Source of the DNA: Streptomyces sp. NBC_01268
Lineage (GTDB): Bacteria; Actinomycetota; Actinomycetes; Streptomycetales; Streptomycetaceae
Direction of reading: 5' to 3'
Assembly: GCF_036240795.1 (NCBI RefSeq)
Contig: NZ_CP108454.1
Location: 2,480,001-2,544,000 of the forward strand
DNA: 64,000 bases
Part shown: positions 1 through 9,070 of the stretch, one piece after another
Position numbering within the stretch: the stretch's first letter is position 1
Layout: the number at the start of each line of letters is the position of its first letter
The notes under the pieces: generated by a model
Databases searched by the model: none
What the model was told of the DNA's origin: nothing
What the model saw: only the letters and a program-made list of their open reading frames with translations
Made by a program: the position numbers and the translations under genes

Positions 1-1
1 C

Positions 2-769
2 GGCCTGCGGGCCAACCTGCGCCACATCGGCGCCCTGGTCCGGCGCAACGCGCTCCAGATCAAGCAGGACCCGGAGTCGATGTTCGACGCCGTCCTGATG
101 CCGATCATCTTCGTGCTGCTCTTCGTGTACGTCTTCGGCGGCGCGATCGCCGGCAAGGGCAACAACGACCAGTACGTGAACTACGTCGTGCCCGGCCTGA
201 TGGCCATGATGGGCATGAACATCGCGATGGGCGTCGGCACCGGCATCAACGACGACTTCAAGAAGGGCGTCATGGACCGGTTCCGGACCATGCCGATCGC
301 CCGCTCCTCGGTGCTCATCGCGAAGATAGTCGTCGAGCTCGGCCGCATGCTGATCGCCACCGCGATCCTGCTGGGCATGGGCTTCCTGCTCGGCCTGCAG
401 ATCCACACCTCGGTGCTCCACCTGTTCGCCGCGATCGGCCTGTCCGCGGTCTTCGGCGCCGCCCTGATGTGGATCTTCATCCTGCTCGGTCTCACCATGA
501 AGACGGCCCAGGCCGTCCAGGGGATGGCGATGCTCGTGCTGATGCCGCTGCAGTTCGGGTCCTCGATCTTCGCCAAGCCGACCACGATGCCCGGCTGGCT
601 GCAGACCTTCACCGACTACAACCCGCTGTCCAACCTCGCCGACGCCGCCCGCGGCCTGATCAACGGCGGCCCCGTCGCCCACTCGGTGTGGATGACGCTC
701 GCCTGGGCGGCCGGCCTCACCGTGGTCATGGCGCCGCTCGCGGTCGCCAAGTTCCGCAAGAAGACCTGA
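2..769 (+). CDS. ABC-2 type transporter permease (DrrB-like), 5' partial
   Basis: Membrane subunit of an ABC exporter, of the daunorubicin/multidrug-resistance DrrB type. The frame is open from base 2, and the residues before the first visible Met (base 80) already match the conserved family stretch (LQIKQDPES, then FDAVLMPIIF). That Met is therefore internal, and the true start and the partner ATPase gene should lie just left of the window. About 255 residues are visible, with roughly six hydrophobic segments and a basic tail ending FRKKT. Substrate cannot be told from the sequence. The family call is firm. Confidence 0.85.
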   Translation, partial: GLRANLRHIGALVRRNALQIKQDPESMFDAVLMPIIFVLLFVYVFGGAIAGKGNNDQYVNYVVPGLMAMMGMNIAMGVGTGINDDFKKGVMDRFRTMPIARSSVLIAKIVVELGRMLIATAILLGMGFLLGLQIHTSVLHLFAAIGLSAVFGAALMWIFILLGLTMKTAQAVQGMAMLVLMPLQFGSSIFAKPTTMPGWLQTFTDYNPLSNLADAARGLINGGPVAHSVWMTLAWAAGLTVVMAPLAVAKFRKKT

Positions 770-782
770 TCCTCAGGGGGAC

Positions 783-3700
783 TCAGGACTCGGCGCGCCC
801 GTTGATCGCGTCGGCGCGTACGAGCAGGGCGGCGGCCTCCTCCAGGGAGAGGCCGCCGCCTTCGGCGTACGCGGCCTCGAACTCCGCCCCGTCGCCGAGC
901 GCGGCACGGGCCAGCTCGGAGGCGCGCGCCAGGTTCTCCCGCTCGATGGGCGGGGACAGGTGCCCCGGTGGACGCAGTCCCTGGGCCGCGCCGAGCAGCA
1001 CGGCCGCCGTGCGGGCCCCGGGGCCGCCGAGCCCCGCCAGCGCCCAGGCGGCGGTCATGAGATGGACCGAGGGCATCTGCGGCGCGACCATCAGCGACAG
1101 GGCGCCCAGGGAGCGCTCGTAGGCCCGCCGGGCGAGCCCGAAGGCCACGTCGTACCGCTCGTCGAGGTTCTCCACCCAGCCCAGGCTGCCGAGGGTGAAG
1201 CCCTCGAAGATGGAGAGGGTCTGCGAGCGGAACTCGTCGAGCAGCCGCTCCAGATGGCTCCGGGCCTCCTCCAGGCGCCCGGTCCGGCCGAGCAGCATCG
1301 CCAGGAAGATCCGGGCGGCGAGCATCGGCTCGTGGCCGCGCCCGTGTTCGCCCTCGACGACCTCGCGCAGGATCTTCTCGGCCTCCTCCACGCGTCCGGT
1401 CTCGATCAGCATGTCGGCGTAGCGGGCGCGCAGCAGCGCCATCTGGGACTGGGCGCCGACCCGCCGCGCGTAGTCGATGGCGGCCGCGAAGTCCTCGGCG
1501 GCGCCGTGGAACTCCAGGCGCCGCTCGCGCGCCTCGGCTCGCGAGGACAGCGCCTCGGCCGCGCCCCAGGCGTCGTCGAGCCGGACGAAGATCCGCAGGC
1601 TCTCCTCGGCGTCGGCGGCGGCCTGTCCGGCCAGGTCGGCCCGGTTGGCGAGCAGGTTGGCGCGCAGCTGCAGGGCGTTGCCCAGCTCCCAGTCGTACCC
1701 GTAGCGGCGGCAGGCGGCGACATGGGCGTCCAGGGCCTCGCCCATGCGTCCCGGTTCGGCGATGAGCAGGACGGCGAAGACGGCGAAGGACCCGGGCAGC
1801 CGGCAGGTCTGGGGCAGCCCCGGTGGATACAGCTCGTTGATCCGGCGCAGCCGCACGATCCCCTCCGGGGTGGTCCACCGCCCCGTCTCGTGGTCCATGT
1901 TGAGCAGTTCGATCAGGCGCACGCCACGCCGCGCCTCCCACAGCCGGTCCTCGTCGAGCGGCGGGGGCCCGGCCGTGATCGGCTCGTCCAGCGGTACGAC
2001 GGGGGCGGCGTCGGGTCCGAACGGGTCGGGTCCGAGGGCGGTGACGGACTCGGACCAGTGCAGGGCGTCGGCCCGCAGGTCGCGCATGGTCCAGTACCAG
2101 AGCAGGGAGTGGACGAGGACGAGCGCCTCGTGCTCGTCGCGTGCGGCGACGGCCCGCCGCAGGGCCGTGCGGACGTTCCCGTACTCGACGCCGAAGCGGG
2201 CGAGGGCGGACGTCTGCCGCGGCCCGCGCAGTTCGGGATCGGTCAGCCGGGCCAGCTCCCGGTAGTACACGAGATGCAGCCGCTCCGTGCCCTCCCGGTC
2301 CCCACCCTCGTCCAGCCGCTCCCCCGCGTACTCGGCCACCGTCTCCAGCAACCGGTACCGCATCCCCCCGCCCCCCTCGACCGCCACCACCAACGACTTG
2401 TCGACCAACGACCCCAGCACATCCAGCACACCCGGCCCGCCCGGCCCACCCACCGAACCCGCCCCGCAGACCACCTCGGCAGCCTCCAGATCACACCCAC
2501 CCGCGAACACCGAAAGCCGCCGCAACACCACCCGCTCCGGCCCGTCCAACAGATCCCACGACCAGTCCACCACCGCCCGCAACGTCTGCTGCCGCGGCAA
2601 CACCGTCCGCGCCCCCGACGTCAACAACCGGAAACGATCATCCAACCGCTCCGCGATCTGCCCCACCGACAACATCCGCAACCGAGCCGCCGCCAACTCC
2701 ACCGCCAACGGCAACCCGTCCAACCGCCGAACGATCTCCTCCACGCCACCCCGCTCCCCCTCCACCACGAACCCCGGCCGCACCGCAGCCCCCCGCTCAC
2801 CGAACAACCGCACCGCCACCCCCAACGGCAACGGCCCCAACGAACGCACCACCTCCCCCGGCACCCCCAACGACTCCCGACTCGTCGCCAGCACCGTCAC
2901 CCCCGCACACCCCGCCAACAACACCTCCACCAACCCCGCCACCGCACCCACCACATGCTCACAGTTGTCCAGCACGACGAGCATGCGCAGCCCGGCGCAG
3001 TGCTCGACCAGGCGGCGGGTCGGGTCGTTCGGGTCCTCGCCGAGGCGCAGTTCCTCGGCACCGGCGCCGCGCAGGACGGTCTCGCGGGCCCCGACGGCGC
3101 CGAGGACGGCCTCGGCGACGGTCTCCGGGTCGGTGACGGGCGCGAGCTCGACGAGCCAGACGCCGTCGGGCCAGTCACCGCCCACCCGTTCGGCGGCCTC
3201 CTGCGAGAGCCGGGTCTTGCCGACGCCACCGGGCCCGAGCAGGGTGACCAGGCGGGCGGATCGCAACTCCTGTTCCAGTTGCGCCAGTTCGACATCGCGC
3301 CCGAGGAAGCTGGTGAGCCGGGCCCTGAGGTTGCCGACGGGCGCCCGGACAGCGGGTACGGCCGCGGGCAGTTCCAGCAACTCACCGTGCAGGGACCGCA
3401 GTTCGGCCGACGGATCGGCGCCGAGCCGATCGGCGATCTCCCCCCGGACGACGTCGTAGGCCGCCAGGGCCTCGGCCGAGCGCCCGACGTCCCGCAGCGC
3501 CCGGATCCGCAGGGCCTGGAGGGGTTCGTCCAGCGGACGGGCCTCGCACAGCGCGGTGAGCTCGGGCAGCACGGCGGCCGCGTCGCCGAGTGCGAGGGCG
3601 GCCGCGAGCCGGGCCCGGCGGGCGTCCAGCCGGCGGGCCTCCCAACGGGCGGCCTCGGCCCCGCGGTCCGGGAGGTCGGCCAGGGCCGGCCCCTTCCACA

Positions 3701-4103
3701 GCGCCAGGGCCTCGTCGAGGAGCCGGGCGGCCGCCGCGGCGCGCCCGTCCTCCCCCTCGCGTACGCCCTCGGCGACGAGCCGCTCGAAGCGGAACAGGTC
3801 GACGTCGTCCCGCGCGGCGTCCAGCCGGTAGCCCCCGTCGGTGGAGACGACCCGCTCGTGCCCCAGGGCCCGCCGCAGCCGCCCGACCAGCGCCTGGAGC
3901 GCGGCGACGGCGTCGGCGGGCGGCTCGGCCCCCCAGACCTCGTCGACGAGCACCCCGACGGGGACGGCCCTGCCCGCCCGCAGCGCGAGCGCGGTCAGCA
4001 ACGCCCGCACCCGGGGCCCGCCGACGGCGACGGCGGACCCGTCGGGGCCTTCTGACGTGTGAACCCGGGCCGGGCCGAGGACGAAGTAGCGCACGGGCCC
4101 CAT
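783..4103 (-). CDS. AfsR/SARP-type regulator with BTAD and NB-ARC ATPase domains
   Basis: Large transcriptional regulator of 1106 residues. An OmpR-like winged helix (about 1-95) is followed by a bacterial transcriptional activation domain (about 100-240), an NTPase with P-loop GPGGVGKTRL near residue 288 and the downstream LVVLDNCEHV strand, and a C-terminal TPR-like helical half. This is the AfsR layout, whose members control secondary metabolism or differentiation. The start ATG lies 5 bp from the divergent M50 protease start. Codons for about residues 380-590 (bases 2330-2965) switch abruptly to TTG for Leu and G- or T-ending triplets, unlike the C-ending codons on both sides. The target genes are unknown. 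Confidence 0.9.
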   Translation of the reverse strand: MGPVRYFVLGPARVHTSEGPDGSAVAVGGPRVRALLTALALRAGRAVPVGVLVDEVWGAEPPADAVAALQALVGRLRRALGHERVVSTDGGYRLDAARDDVDLFRFERLVAEGVREGEDGRAAAAARLLDEALALWKGPALADLPDRGAEAARWEARRLDARRARLAAALALGDAAAVLPELTALCEARPLDEPLQALRIRALRDVGRSAEALAAYDVVRGEIADRLGADPSAELRSLHGELLELPAAVPAVRAPVGNLRARLTSFLGRDVELAQLEQELRSARLVTLLGPGGVGKTRLSQEAAERVGGDWPDGVWLVELAPVTDPETVAEAVLGAVGARETVLRGAGAEELRLGEDPNDPTRRLVEHCAGLRMLVVLDNCEHVVGAVAGLVEVLLAGCAGVTVLATSRESLGVPGEVVRSLGPLPLGVAVRLFGERGAAVRPGFVVEGERGGVEEIVRRLDGLPLAVELAAARLRMLSVGQIAERLDDRFRLLTSGARTVLPRQQTLRAVVDWSWDLLDGPERVVLRRLSVFAGGCDLEAAEVVCGAGSVGGPGGPGVLDVLGSLVDKSLVVAVEGGGGMRYRLLETVAEYAGERLDEGGDREGTERLHLVYYRELARLTDPELRGPRQTSALARFGVEYGNVRTALRRAVAARDEHEALVLVHSLLWYWTMRDLRADALHWSESVTALGPDPFGPDAAPVVPLDEPITAGPPPLDEDRLWEARRGVRLIELLNMDHETGRWTTPEGIVRLRRINELYPPGLPQTCRLPGSFAVFAVLLIAEPGRMGEALDAHVAACRRYGYDWELGNALQLRANLLANRADLAGQAAADAEESLRIFVRLDDAWGAAEALSSRAEARERRLEFHGAAEDFAAAIDYARRVGAQSQMALLRARYADMLIETGRVEEAEKILREVVEGEHGRGHEPMLAARIFLAMLLGRTGRLEEARSHLERLLDEFRSQTLSIFEGFTLGSLGWVENLDERYDVAFGLARRAYERSLGALSLMVAPQMPSVHLMTAAWALAGLGGPGARTAAVLLGAAQGLRPPGHLSPPIERENLARASELARAALGDGAEFEAAYAEGGGLSLEEAAALLVRADAINGRAES

Positions 4104-4108
4104 TGTCC

Positions 4109-4921
4109 GTGAGCCGGCCGAGGGCCCGCGCCCGCACCACCCACCGCCACCACGAGCGGAGGATCAGTCCGGTCTTCCTCGCGATCGCCGCCGTGATGGG
4201 AGTCACCGGCTGGGCCGTGTGGACGGACTTCGCGGCCTCGCCGGGCCTGGCGGTCTTCCTCTTCGTGACCTCGGGGTGGATCGTCTCGCTCTGCCTCCAC
4301 GAGTACGCGCACGCCCGCACCGCGCTGCACAGCGGGGACATCACGGTCGGTGCGAAGGGCTATCTGACCCTGAACCCGCTCGCGTACACGCACGCGGTGC
4401 TGAGCGTCGTCCTGCCGGTGCTGTTCGTGATCATGGGCGGGATCGGTCTGCCGGGCGGCGCGGTCTTCATCGAGCGGGACCGGGTCAGGGGCCGCTGGAA
4501 GCACAGCCTGATCTCGGCGGCGGGCCCGCTGGCGAACGCGCTGTTCGCGGTCGTCTGCACGGCGCCGTTCTGGCTGGGGGCGCTCGACGGCGTGCCGGTG
4601 GCGTTCCGGTACGCGCTCGCGTTCCTGGCGTTCCTCCAGGTGACGGCGGCGCTCCTGAACGCGCTGCCGGTGCCGGGGCTCGACGGCTACGGGGTGGTCG
4701 AGCCCTGGCTGTCGTACCGGTTCAAGCGCCAGATCGAGCCGTACGCGCCGTACGGCTTCTTCGTCGTGATCGCGCTGCTGTTCGTCCCGGCGGTCAACGG
4801 CGCGTTCTTCGACGGGGTGGACGCGCTGATGCAGGCGCTCGGGGTGCCGGAGCTGTCGCGCTCCTGCGGGTCGGCCCTGTTCCGCTTCTGGGAGTCGGCG
4901 CCGGACGTCTGCGCGGTCTAG
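4109..4921 (+). CDS. Site-2 protease-like M50 family membrane metalloprotease
   Basis: Predicted intramembrane zinc protease of 270 residues. The HExxH zinc motif (HEYAHA, near residue 65) is in the first helix pair and the third-ligand motif NALPVPGLDG comes later, with about five to six hydrophobic segments between and around them. This is the compact, PDZ-less M50 type common in actinobacteria. The GTG at 4109 is taken as start because it lies just outside the divergent regulator; no good ribosome site is visible, so the start is the weak point. Its stop overlaps the stop of the convergent small gene by 2 bases. The substrate is unknown. Confidence 0.8.
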   Translation: MSRPRARARTTHRHHERRISPVFLAIAAVMGVTGWAVWTDFAASPGLAVFLFVTSGWIVSLCLHEYAHARTALHSGDITVGAKGYLTLNPLAYTHAVLSVVLPVLFVIMGGIGLPGGAVFIERDRVRGRWKHSLISAAGPLANALFAVVCTAPFWLGALDGVPVAFRYALAFLAFLQVTAALLNALPVPGLDGYGVVEPWLSYRFKRQIEPYAPYGFFVVIALLFVPAVNGAFFDGVDALMQALGVPELSRSCGSALFRFWESAPDVCAV

Positions 4922-5106
4922 CCCTCGGCGGAGGCGGAGGCCGCGGACGCCTTCGCACGCCGGATGTAGTACCAGGCCATGTTCGAGGAGAGACCGGCCA
5001 GCAGCACCCAGACGATGCCGAGGAAGCTGCCCTGGACGAAGGAGACGACGGCCGCGGTGACGGCGAGCGCGCAGACGACCAGGGCGTAGAGGGCGAGGCG
5101 GGGCAT
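4918..5106 (-). CDS. Small two-helix membrane protein, unknown function
   Basis: A 62-residue protein made of two hydrophobic segments (about 3-22 and 28-45) and an Ala/Ser-rich tail (AKASAASASAEG). It begins MPRLALYALVVCALAV. It reads as a conserved small Streptomyces membrane protein, but no family function is recognised. The ATG is preceded by an AGGAG-like stretch (CAGGAGCCGACCTCC on the coding strand). It is convergent with the M50 protease and shares bases with its stop codon. Confidence 0.65.
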   Translation of the reverse strand: MPRLALYALVVCALAVTAAVVSFVQGSFLGIVWVLLAGLSSNMAWYYIRRAKASAASASAEG

Positions 5107-5240
5107 GGAGGTCGGCTCCTGTCGGATACGGCGATGGTGCCCGTCCAGTGTCCCCCATGCCCGGACCGCGCCCCGCCCGGGACCCGGCCGGGCGGGGGCG
5201 GGGAGACGGGCGGGTGCGCGTCCGGGTGCCCGGACGCGGC

Positions 5241-5960
5241 TCAGACGTCGGTGACGCGCAGCCCGGCGTGCGCCTTGTACCGCCGGTTCACGGAGATCAG
5301 GTTGGCGACCAGCGACTCGACCTGGTGCGCGTTGCGCAGCCGCCCGGCGAAGACGCCGCGCATGCCGGGGATGCGCCCGGCGAGGGCCTGGACGATCTCG
5401 ACGTCGGCGCGGACCTCGCCGAGGACCATGACGTCGGTGTCGATCTCGTCGATGGAGGCGTCCTGGAGCAGGACGGCCGACAGGTGGTGGAAGGCGGCGG
5501 TGACCCGGGCGTCGGGCAGCAGCGCGGCGGCCTGCTCGGCGGCGGAGCCCTCCTCCGGCTTGAGGGCGTAGGCGCCCTTCTTGTCGAAGCCGAGCGGGTT
5601 GACGCAGTCGACGACCAGCTTGCCGGCGAGCTCGCCGCGCAGCGCCTCCAGGGTCTTGGCGTGCCCGTCCCACGGCACGGCGACGATCACGATGTCGCTG
5701 CGGCGGGCGCACTCGGCGTTGTCGGCGCCCTCGACGCCGAGACCGAGCTCGTCGGCCGCGGCCTGGGCGCGGTCCGCGGCACGGGAGCCGATGATCACCT
5801 TCTGGCCGGCCTTGGCGAGCCGGTAGGCGAGGCCGCGCCCCTGGTCGCCGGTGCCGCCGAGGACGCCGACGACGAGCCCGGAGACGTCGGGAAGGTCCCA
5901 GGGGTCCTTGGGCGCGGGGGCGGCGGAGGCGGGGCTGCTGGAGGAGGGCGAGGAAGTCAT
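5241..5960 (-). CDS. npdG: NADPH-dependent F420 reductase
   Basis: F420:NADP oxidoreductase, which moves hydride between NADPH and the deazaflavin cofactor F420 in the cytoplasm. The 239-residue protein has a disordered Ser/Ala/Pro leader, then the Rossmann loop VVGVLGGTGDQGRGLA (about 30-45) and the later elements IVIVAVPWDG, VVDCVNPLGF and AFHHLSA, all characteristic of NpdG/FNO. The ATG at 5960 is chosen because longer frames only add low-complexity residues. It is divergent from the hypothetical gene at 6062, with a short palindrome between. The assignment is firm. Confidence 0.9.
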   Translation of the reverse strand: MTSSPSSSSPASAAPAPKDPWDLPDVSGLVVGVLGGTGDQGRGLAYRLAKAGQKVIIGSRAADRAQAAADELGLGVEGADNAECARRSDIVIVAVPWDGHAKTLEALRGELAGKLVVDCVNPLGFDKKGAYALKPEEGSAAEQAAALLPDARVTAAFHHLSAVLLQDASIDEIDTDVMVLGEVRADVEIVQALAGRIPGMRGVFAGRLRNAHQVESLVANLISVNRRYKAHAGLRVTDV

Positions 5961-5972
5961 GGCCCCGACATT

Positions 5973-5987
5973 ACCGACCGGTCGGGT
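5973..5987. promoter_or_regulatory. Palindrome in divergent promoter region, possible operator
   Basis: The core CCGACCGGTCGG (5974-5985) is a perfect 12-bp palindrome 13 bases upstream of the npdG start and in front of the divergent gene. TetR-type repressors often bind such sites, but no regulator gene adjoins it, so the role is inferred. Confidence 0.35.
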
Positions 5988-6061
5988 CGATGGGCCCCGT
6001 ACGGGTGAGAGTTCCGCGAACGCCCGCGCGCGCCCCCGGCGGGGGCCCATGATGCGGGGCC

Positions 6062-6670
6062 ATGGACGCCGTACGTGTCGCGCTGCTGCGCGAAGTGCTC
6101 GCCGGTACGCAGTGGCCGGCGGCGGCCCGCCGCTTCGCGGGCTCGCTGCGCTCCTCGGTCGTGTCGCACGGCGGCGGGCTGCTGCTGGTCGGGACGGAGG
6201 AGTACGAGCCCTGGCACCTGGCCGCCCATCTGGTCGACGAGTCGGCCTGGTCGGGCTGCCCGGAGCTGGCGCCCACCCTGGTGAGGCACCGGGTGCGGCC
6301 CGGCGACCCGGCGCACCTGGCGGTCGGTCTCGGCAGGATCGAGACGGCGGGCCGGGGGGCGACGCTGCTGATGGTGGCGCCGTCGCGGCCCGCCGAGGGA
6401 GTGCTCGAACGGATCCATGACGCGCGCAGGGCGGGGGCGACGGTGCTGTCCCTGGACGGCGGCGACCCGGAGCTGCAGGGCCTGGCGCACGAGACGCTGA
6501 CGGTCGCGGCGGACGCGGAGGTGGACCTGGACACGGTCCAGCACCTGGTGAGCGCGGCGACCGGCGAGAACTGCCTGCCGCCGCCGGCCCCGCGCGGGCG
6601 CCCGCGCTTCCGGGACCGTCTGTCCCGCCTGGCCGACCGGCTCACCGCCCCGCCGCCGGCCCGGTGGTGA
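6062..6670 (+). CDS. Conserved hypothetical protein
   Basis: A 202-residue soluble protein that I do not recognise by function. It has an N-terminal helical stretch, a beta strand with SHGGGLLLVG, and a middle segment (ATLLMVAPS, then ARRAGATVLSLDGG) that alternates strand and helix like a small Rossmann or SIS-type fold. The tail is Pro/Arg-rich (PPPAPRGRPRFRDRL). There is no signal peptide or membrane segment. It stands alone, divergent from npdG and 71 bp before an MFS gene. Function unknown. Confidence 0.6.
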   Translation: MDAVRVALLREVLAGTQWPAAARRFAGSLRSSVVSHGGGLLLVGTEEYEPWHLAAHLVDESAWSGCPELAPTLVRHRVRPGDPAHLAVGLGRIETAGRGATLLMVAPSRPAEGVLERIHDARRAGATVLSLDGGDPELQGLAHETLTVAADAEVDLDTVQHLVSAATGENCLPPPAPRGRPRFRDRLSRLADRLTAPPPARW

Positions 6671-6741
6671 ACGGGCGCACTGCCCGATCCGGCGCTAATT
6701 CGGTTGCCCCGGGACCGCGCCCCGGCTGAGCATGGCGCCTC

Positions 6742-8007
6742 GTGACCCGTCTGCTCCGCCTCCTCCCCGACCTCGCCCCCTGGCGCTCCTCCCCCGACTT
6801 CCGGCTCCTGTGGGTGCAGGGCCTCGTGGCGTACTTCGCCGGCTTCATGGCGCTGATCGCGCTGCCGCTCCAGATCAAGGACCTCACTCACTCGCCGCTC
6901 GCGGTGGGCGCGATGGGGGCCGTGGAGCTCGTCCCGCTGATCGTCTTCGGGCTGTACGGCGGGGCGCTCGCCGACGCCGTGGACCGGCGCAGGGTGATCG
7001 TGGCGACCGAGGCGGGGCTCGCGCTGCTGGCGCTCGTCCTGTTCCTGAACGCGCTGCTGCCGCAGCCGCTGCTGTGGCCGCTGTACGTCGTCGCGGCCGG
7101 GGTCTCCGCCCTGGCCGGGCTGCAGCGCCCGGCGCTGGACTCGCTGATGGCCCGGATCGTGCCGCACGAGCAGCAGACCGCCGCCGCCGCGCTGAACTCG
7201 CTGCGCTGGCAGCTGGGGTCCATCGCGGGCCCGGCGCTGGCGGGTCTCGTCGTCGCGTACGCGGGACACGCCCCGGCCTACGCGGTCGGGGCGGCCGGCT
7301 TCGTGGTGTCGGTGCTGCTGTGCCGCCGCCTGTCGCCCGCGCCCCCGGCGCGGGACGCCGAGAAGCCGTCGCTGCGCGGGATCGCGGAGGGCGCGCGGTA
7401 CGCGTGGTCGCGGCCGGTGCTGCTGGGGACGTACGCGATCGACCTGGCCGCGATGTTCTTCGCCTTCCCCAACACGATCTTCCCGTTCCTCGCGGACGAC
7501 CTGGACGCGGAGTGGTCCCTGGGCCTGATGTACGCGGCCGGTTCGGTCGGCTCCCTGGTGCTGGGGCTCACCAGCGGCTGGACGTCGAAGGTGCGGCGGC
7601 ACGGGGTGCTCGTCGTGGCCGGGGCGACGGGGTGGGGTCTGGCGATCGCGGCGGCGGGCTGGTTCGGGAACGTGTGGCTGGTGCTGCTGTGCCTGGCGTT
7701 CGCGGGCGCGGGCGACATGCTGAGCGGGCTCGGCCGGTCGACGATCTGGAACCAGACGATCCCGGAGGAGCTGCGCGGGCGCCTGGCGGGCATCGAGGTG
7801 CTGTCGTACAGCGTGGGTCCGCAGCTCGGCCAGGTCCGGGCGGGTGCGATGGCCGGCTGGACGGGCACGCGGGCGGCGGTCTGGTCGGGCGGGGTGGCCT
7901 GCGTGGCGTCGGTCGGCCTGCTGTGCCTGGCGCTGCCGAAGCTGCTCACCTACGACGCCGCGACGGACGAGGACGCGCTGGCCCGCAAGGCCGCGGCCGT
8001 CGCGTAG
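6742..8007 (+). CDS. MFS transporter, EntS-like exporter family
   Basis: Twelve-helix major facilitator protein of 421 residues, of the group that includes the enterobactin exporter EntS and macrolide exporters. The family cues are the opening FRLLWVQGLVAYFAGFMALIALPLQIK and the loop motif GGALADAVDRRRV, followed by regular hydrophobic segments. The GTG start follows a spaced purine tract. No siderophore biosynthesis genes are next to it, so the substrate stays open. It is likely monocistronic, since the next gene faces it. Confidence 0.85.
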   Translation: MTRLLRLLPDLAPWRSSPDFRLLWVQGLVAYFAGFMALIALPLQIKDLTHSPLAVGAMGAVELVPLIVFGLYGGALADAVDRRRVIVATEAGLALLALVLFLNALLPQPLLWPLYVVAAGVSALAGLQRPALDSLMARIVPHEQQTAAAALNSLRWQLGSIAGPALAGLVVAYAGHAPAYAVGAAGFVVSVLLCRRLSPAPPARDAEKPSLRGIAEGARYAWSRPVLLGTYAIDLAAMFFAFPNTIFPFLADDLDAEWSLGLMYAAGSVGSLVLGLTSGWTSKVRRHGVLVVAGATGWGLAIAAAGWFGNVWLVLLCLAFAGAGDMLSGLGRSTIWNQTIPEELRGRLAGIEVLSYSVGPQLGQVRAGAMAGWTGTRAAVWSGGVACVASVGLLCLALPKLLTYDAATDEDALARKAAAVA

Positions 8008-8044
8008 GGCGCTCGGCCCCGCGCGACGGCCTGGGCGGGCGTCC

Positions 8045-8428
8045 TCAGGAGTCCCCGCGGCGCGCCGCCCACCCGCGCAGGGACAGCACCGCGAGGACGA
8101 GGACCCCCGCCGTCTCGACGGCGAGCGTGGGGACGACCAGCTCCCCTTCGACGACCTCCTCGAAACCGAGGAGACCCGTGGTGAGGCTCAGCACGAGCGC
8201 TCCCAGGGTGCCGGCCGTGAAGAGCGCGGTGACCGCGGCGACCGGCTCCAGGAAGCGGGCGGGCGTCACGAGCAGGGCCGCCGCGAGGACGCAGCCGACG
8301 ATGCCGTTCAGCAGGAAGAGCACGCCGATGGTGGCGACGTACCGGTAGCCGTCGCCCCAGAGGTAGAGGTGGATCGCGGCCATCGCGGCGGTCAGGGCGA
8401 CGCCGGTCAGGCGCAGCAGGACCGTCAC
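8045..8428 (-). CDS. Four-helix integral membrane protein, hypothetical
   Basis: A 127-residue protein with about four membrane segments and a conserved-looking AAIHLYLWGDGYRYVATIG motif between helices 1 and 2. The GTG at 8428 is preceded at 6-10 bp by TAGGAG and sits 11 bp after the stop of the cupredoxin lipoprotein gene, so the two are almost surely one operon. It therefore probably belongs to the ECF sigma-controlled unit that includes the cupredoxin. It may be a membrane partner in copper or redox handling; that is inference only. Confidence 0.7.
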   Translation of the reverse strand: MTVLLRLTGVALTAAMAAIHLYLWGDGYRYVATIGVLFLLNGIVGCVLAAALLVTPARFLEPVAAVTALFTAGTLGALVLSLTTGLLGFEEVVEGELVVPTLAVETAGVLVLAVLSLRGWAARRGDS

Positions 8429-8438
8429 GGCGGTGCTC

Positions 8439-8984
8439 CTAGTAGCCCGTGCCCGGGCTGTCGCCGTTGCCATGGCCGTTCCCGTCGCTCGGGGTGGTCG
8501 GGGTGGTCGGGGTGGTGCCGCCGGTCCCGCCGACGGTGATCTGTGTCTTCATGCCCAGGTCCTTGTGGCTGTCGACCGGGCAGTAGACCTGGTAGGTGCC
8601 GGACTTCAGGGTCACCGTGAGGGTGGCCGATTCGCCCGGGGCGAGGGTCTCGGTCCGGTTCTCCGTGCCGCCGCCCTCGATCTCCAGGGCGTGCTCGTGC
8701 TGCCCGTCGTTCTTCGCGACGAAGGTGTACGGCCCGGCGTGGAAGGTCTGCTGGGAGAGCGTGATGTGGAAGTCGGTCAGGTCGGCCTTCACCTGGGTGG
8801 CCGCCGTGGTCCCCGAGGTCCCCGAGGACGGGGCCGGGGCCGGGGCCGGGGTGCTGCTGCTGCCGCTTCCTCCGCCGCCGCCTCCGCAGGCGGCCAGGAG
8901 GGCGGCGAGGGCGGCGCCCGACAGGCCGAGGGCGATGCGGCCGCGGGTGCGGTGGTCGCGTGGGGTGCTCGGTGTTCCGGTCAT
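8439..8984 (-). CDS. Cupredoxin-domain lipoprotein
   Basis: Exported lipoprotein of 181 residues. An N-terminal signal ends in the lipobox LAAC (Cys near residue 33), followed by Gly/Ser and Ala/Pro linkers. A single blue-copper domain (about 65-155) then carries the His in QHEHALE and the C-terminal ligand loop YCPVDSHKDLGM, giving a His-Cys-His-Met type 1 copper set. The Gly/Thr/Pro tail looks unstructured. It is divergent from an ECF sigma gene, and its promoter shares a bipartite motif with the sigma promoter, so it is the probable direct target of that sigma factor. Confidence 0.85.
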   Translation of the reverse strand: MTGTPSTPRDHRTRGRIALGLSGAALAALLAACGGGGGGSGSSSTPAPAPAPSSGTSGTTAATQVKADLTDFHITLSQQTFHAGPYTFVAKNDGQHEHALEIEGGGTENRTETLAPGESATLTVTLKSGTYQVYCPVDSHKDLGMKTQITVGGTGGTTPTTPTTPSDGNGHGNGDSPGTGY

Positions 8985-9002
8985 GGTTCGGTCCTCCACA
9001 GG

Positions 9003-9033
9003 GGATACGGCCGGGCCGGCCGAAGGGATTGCC
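9003..9033 (-). promoter_or_regulatory. ECF-type promoter of the cupredoxin operon
   Basis: On the minus strand GGCAATC (9033-9027) and CGTATCC (9009-9003) are separated by exactly 17 bases. The same two heptamers with the same spacing occur in the opposite direction in front of the sigma gene. The transcript would have a short leader with GGAGG before the ATG. Confidence 0.65.
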
Positions 9034-9070
9034 CGCGGTCGGACGGACGTCGGACGGACAATGGGACCCA

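Noticed and set aside
960-4055. Very long open frame antisense to the AfsR-like gene
   Set aside because: Composition is low-complexity Gly/Arg/Pro/Gln with no motif; it is the mirror of a GC-rich coding strand.
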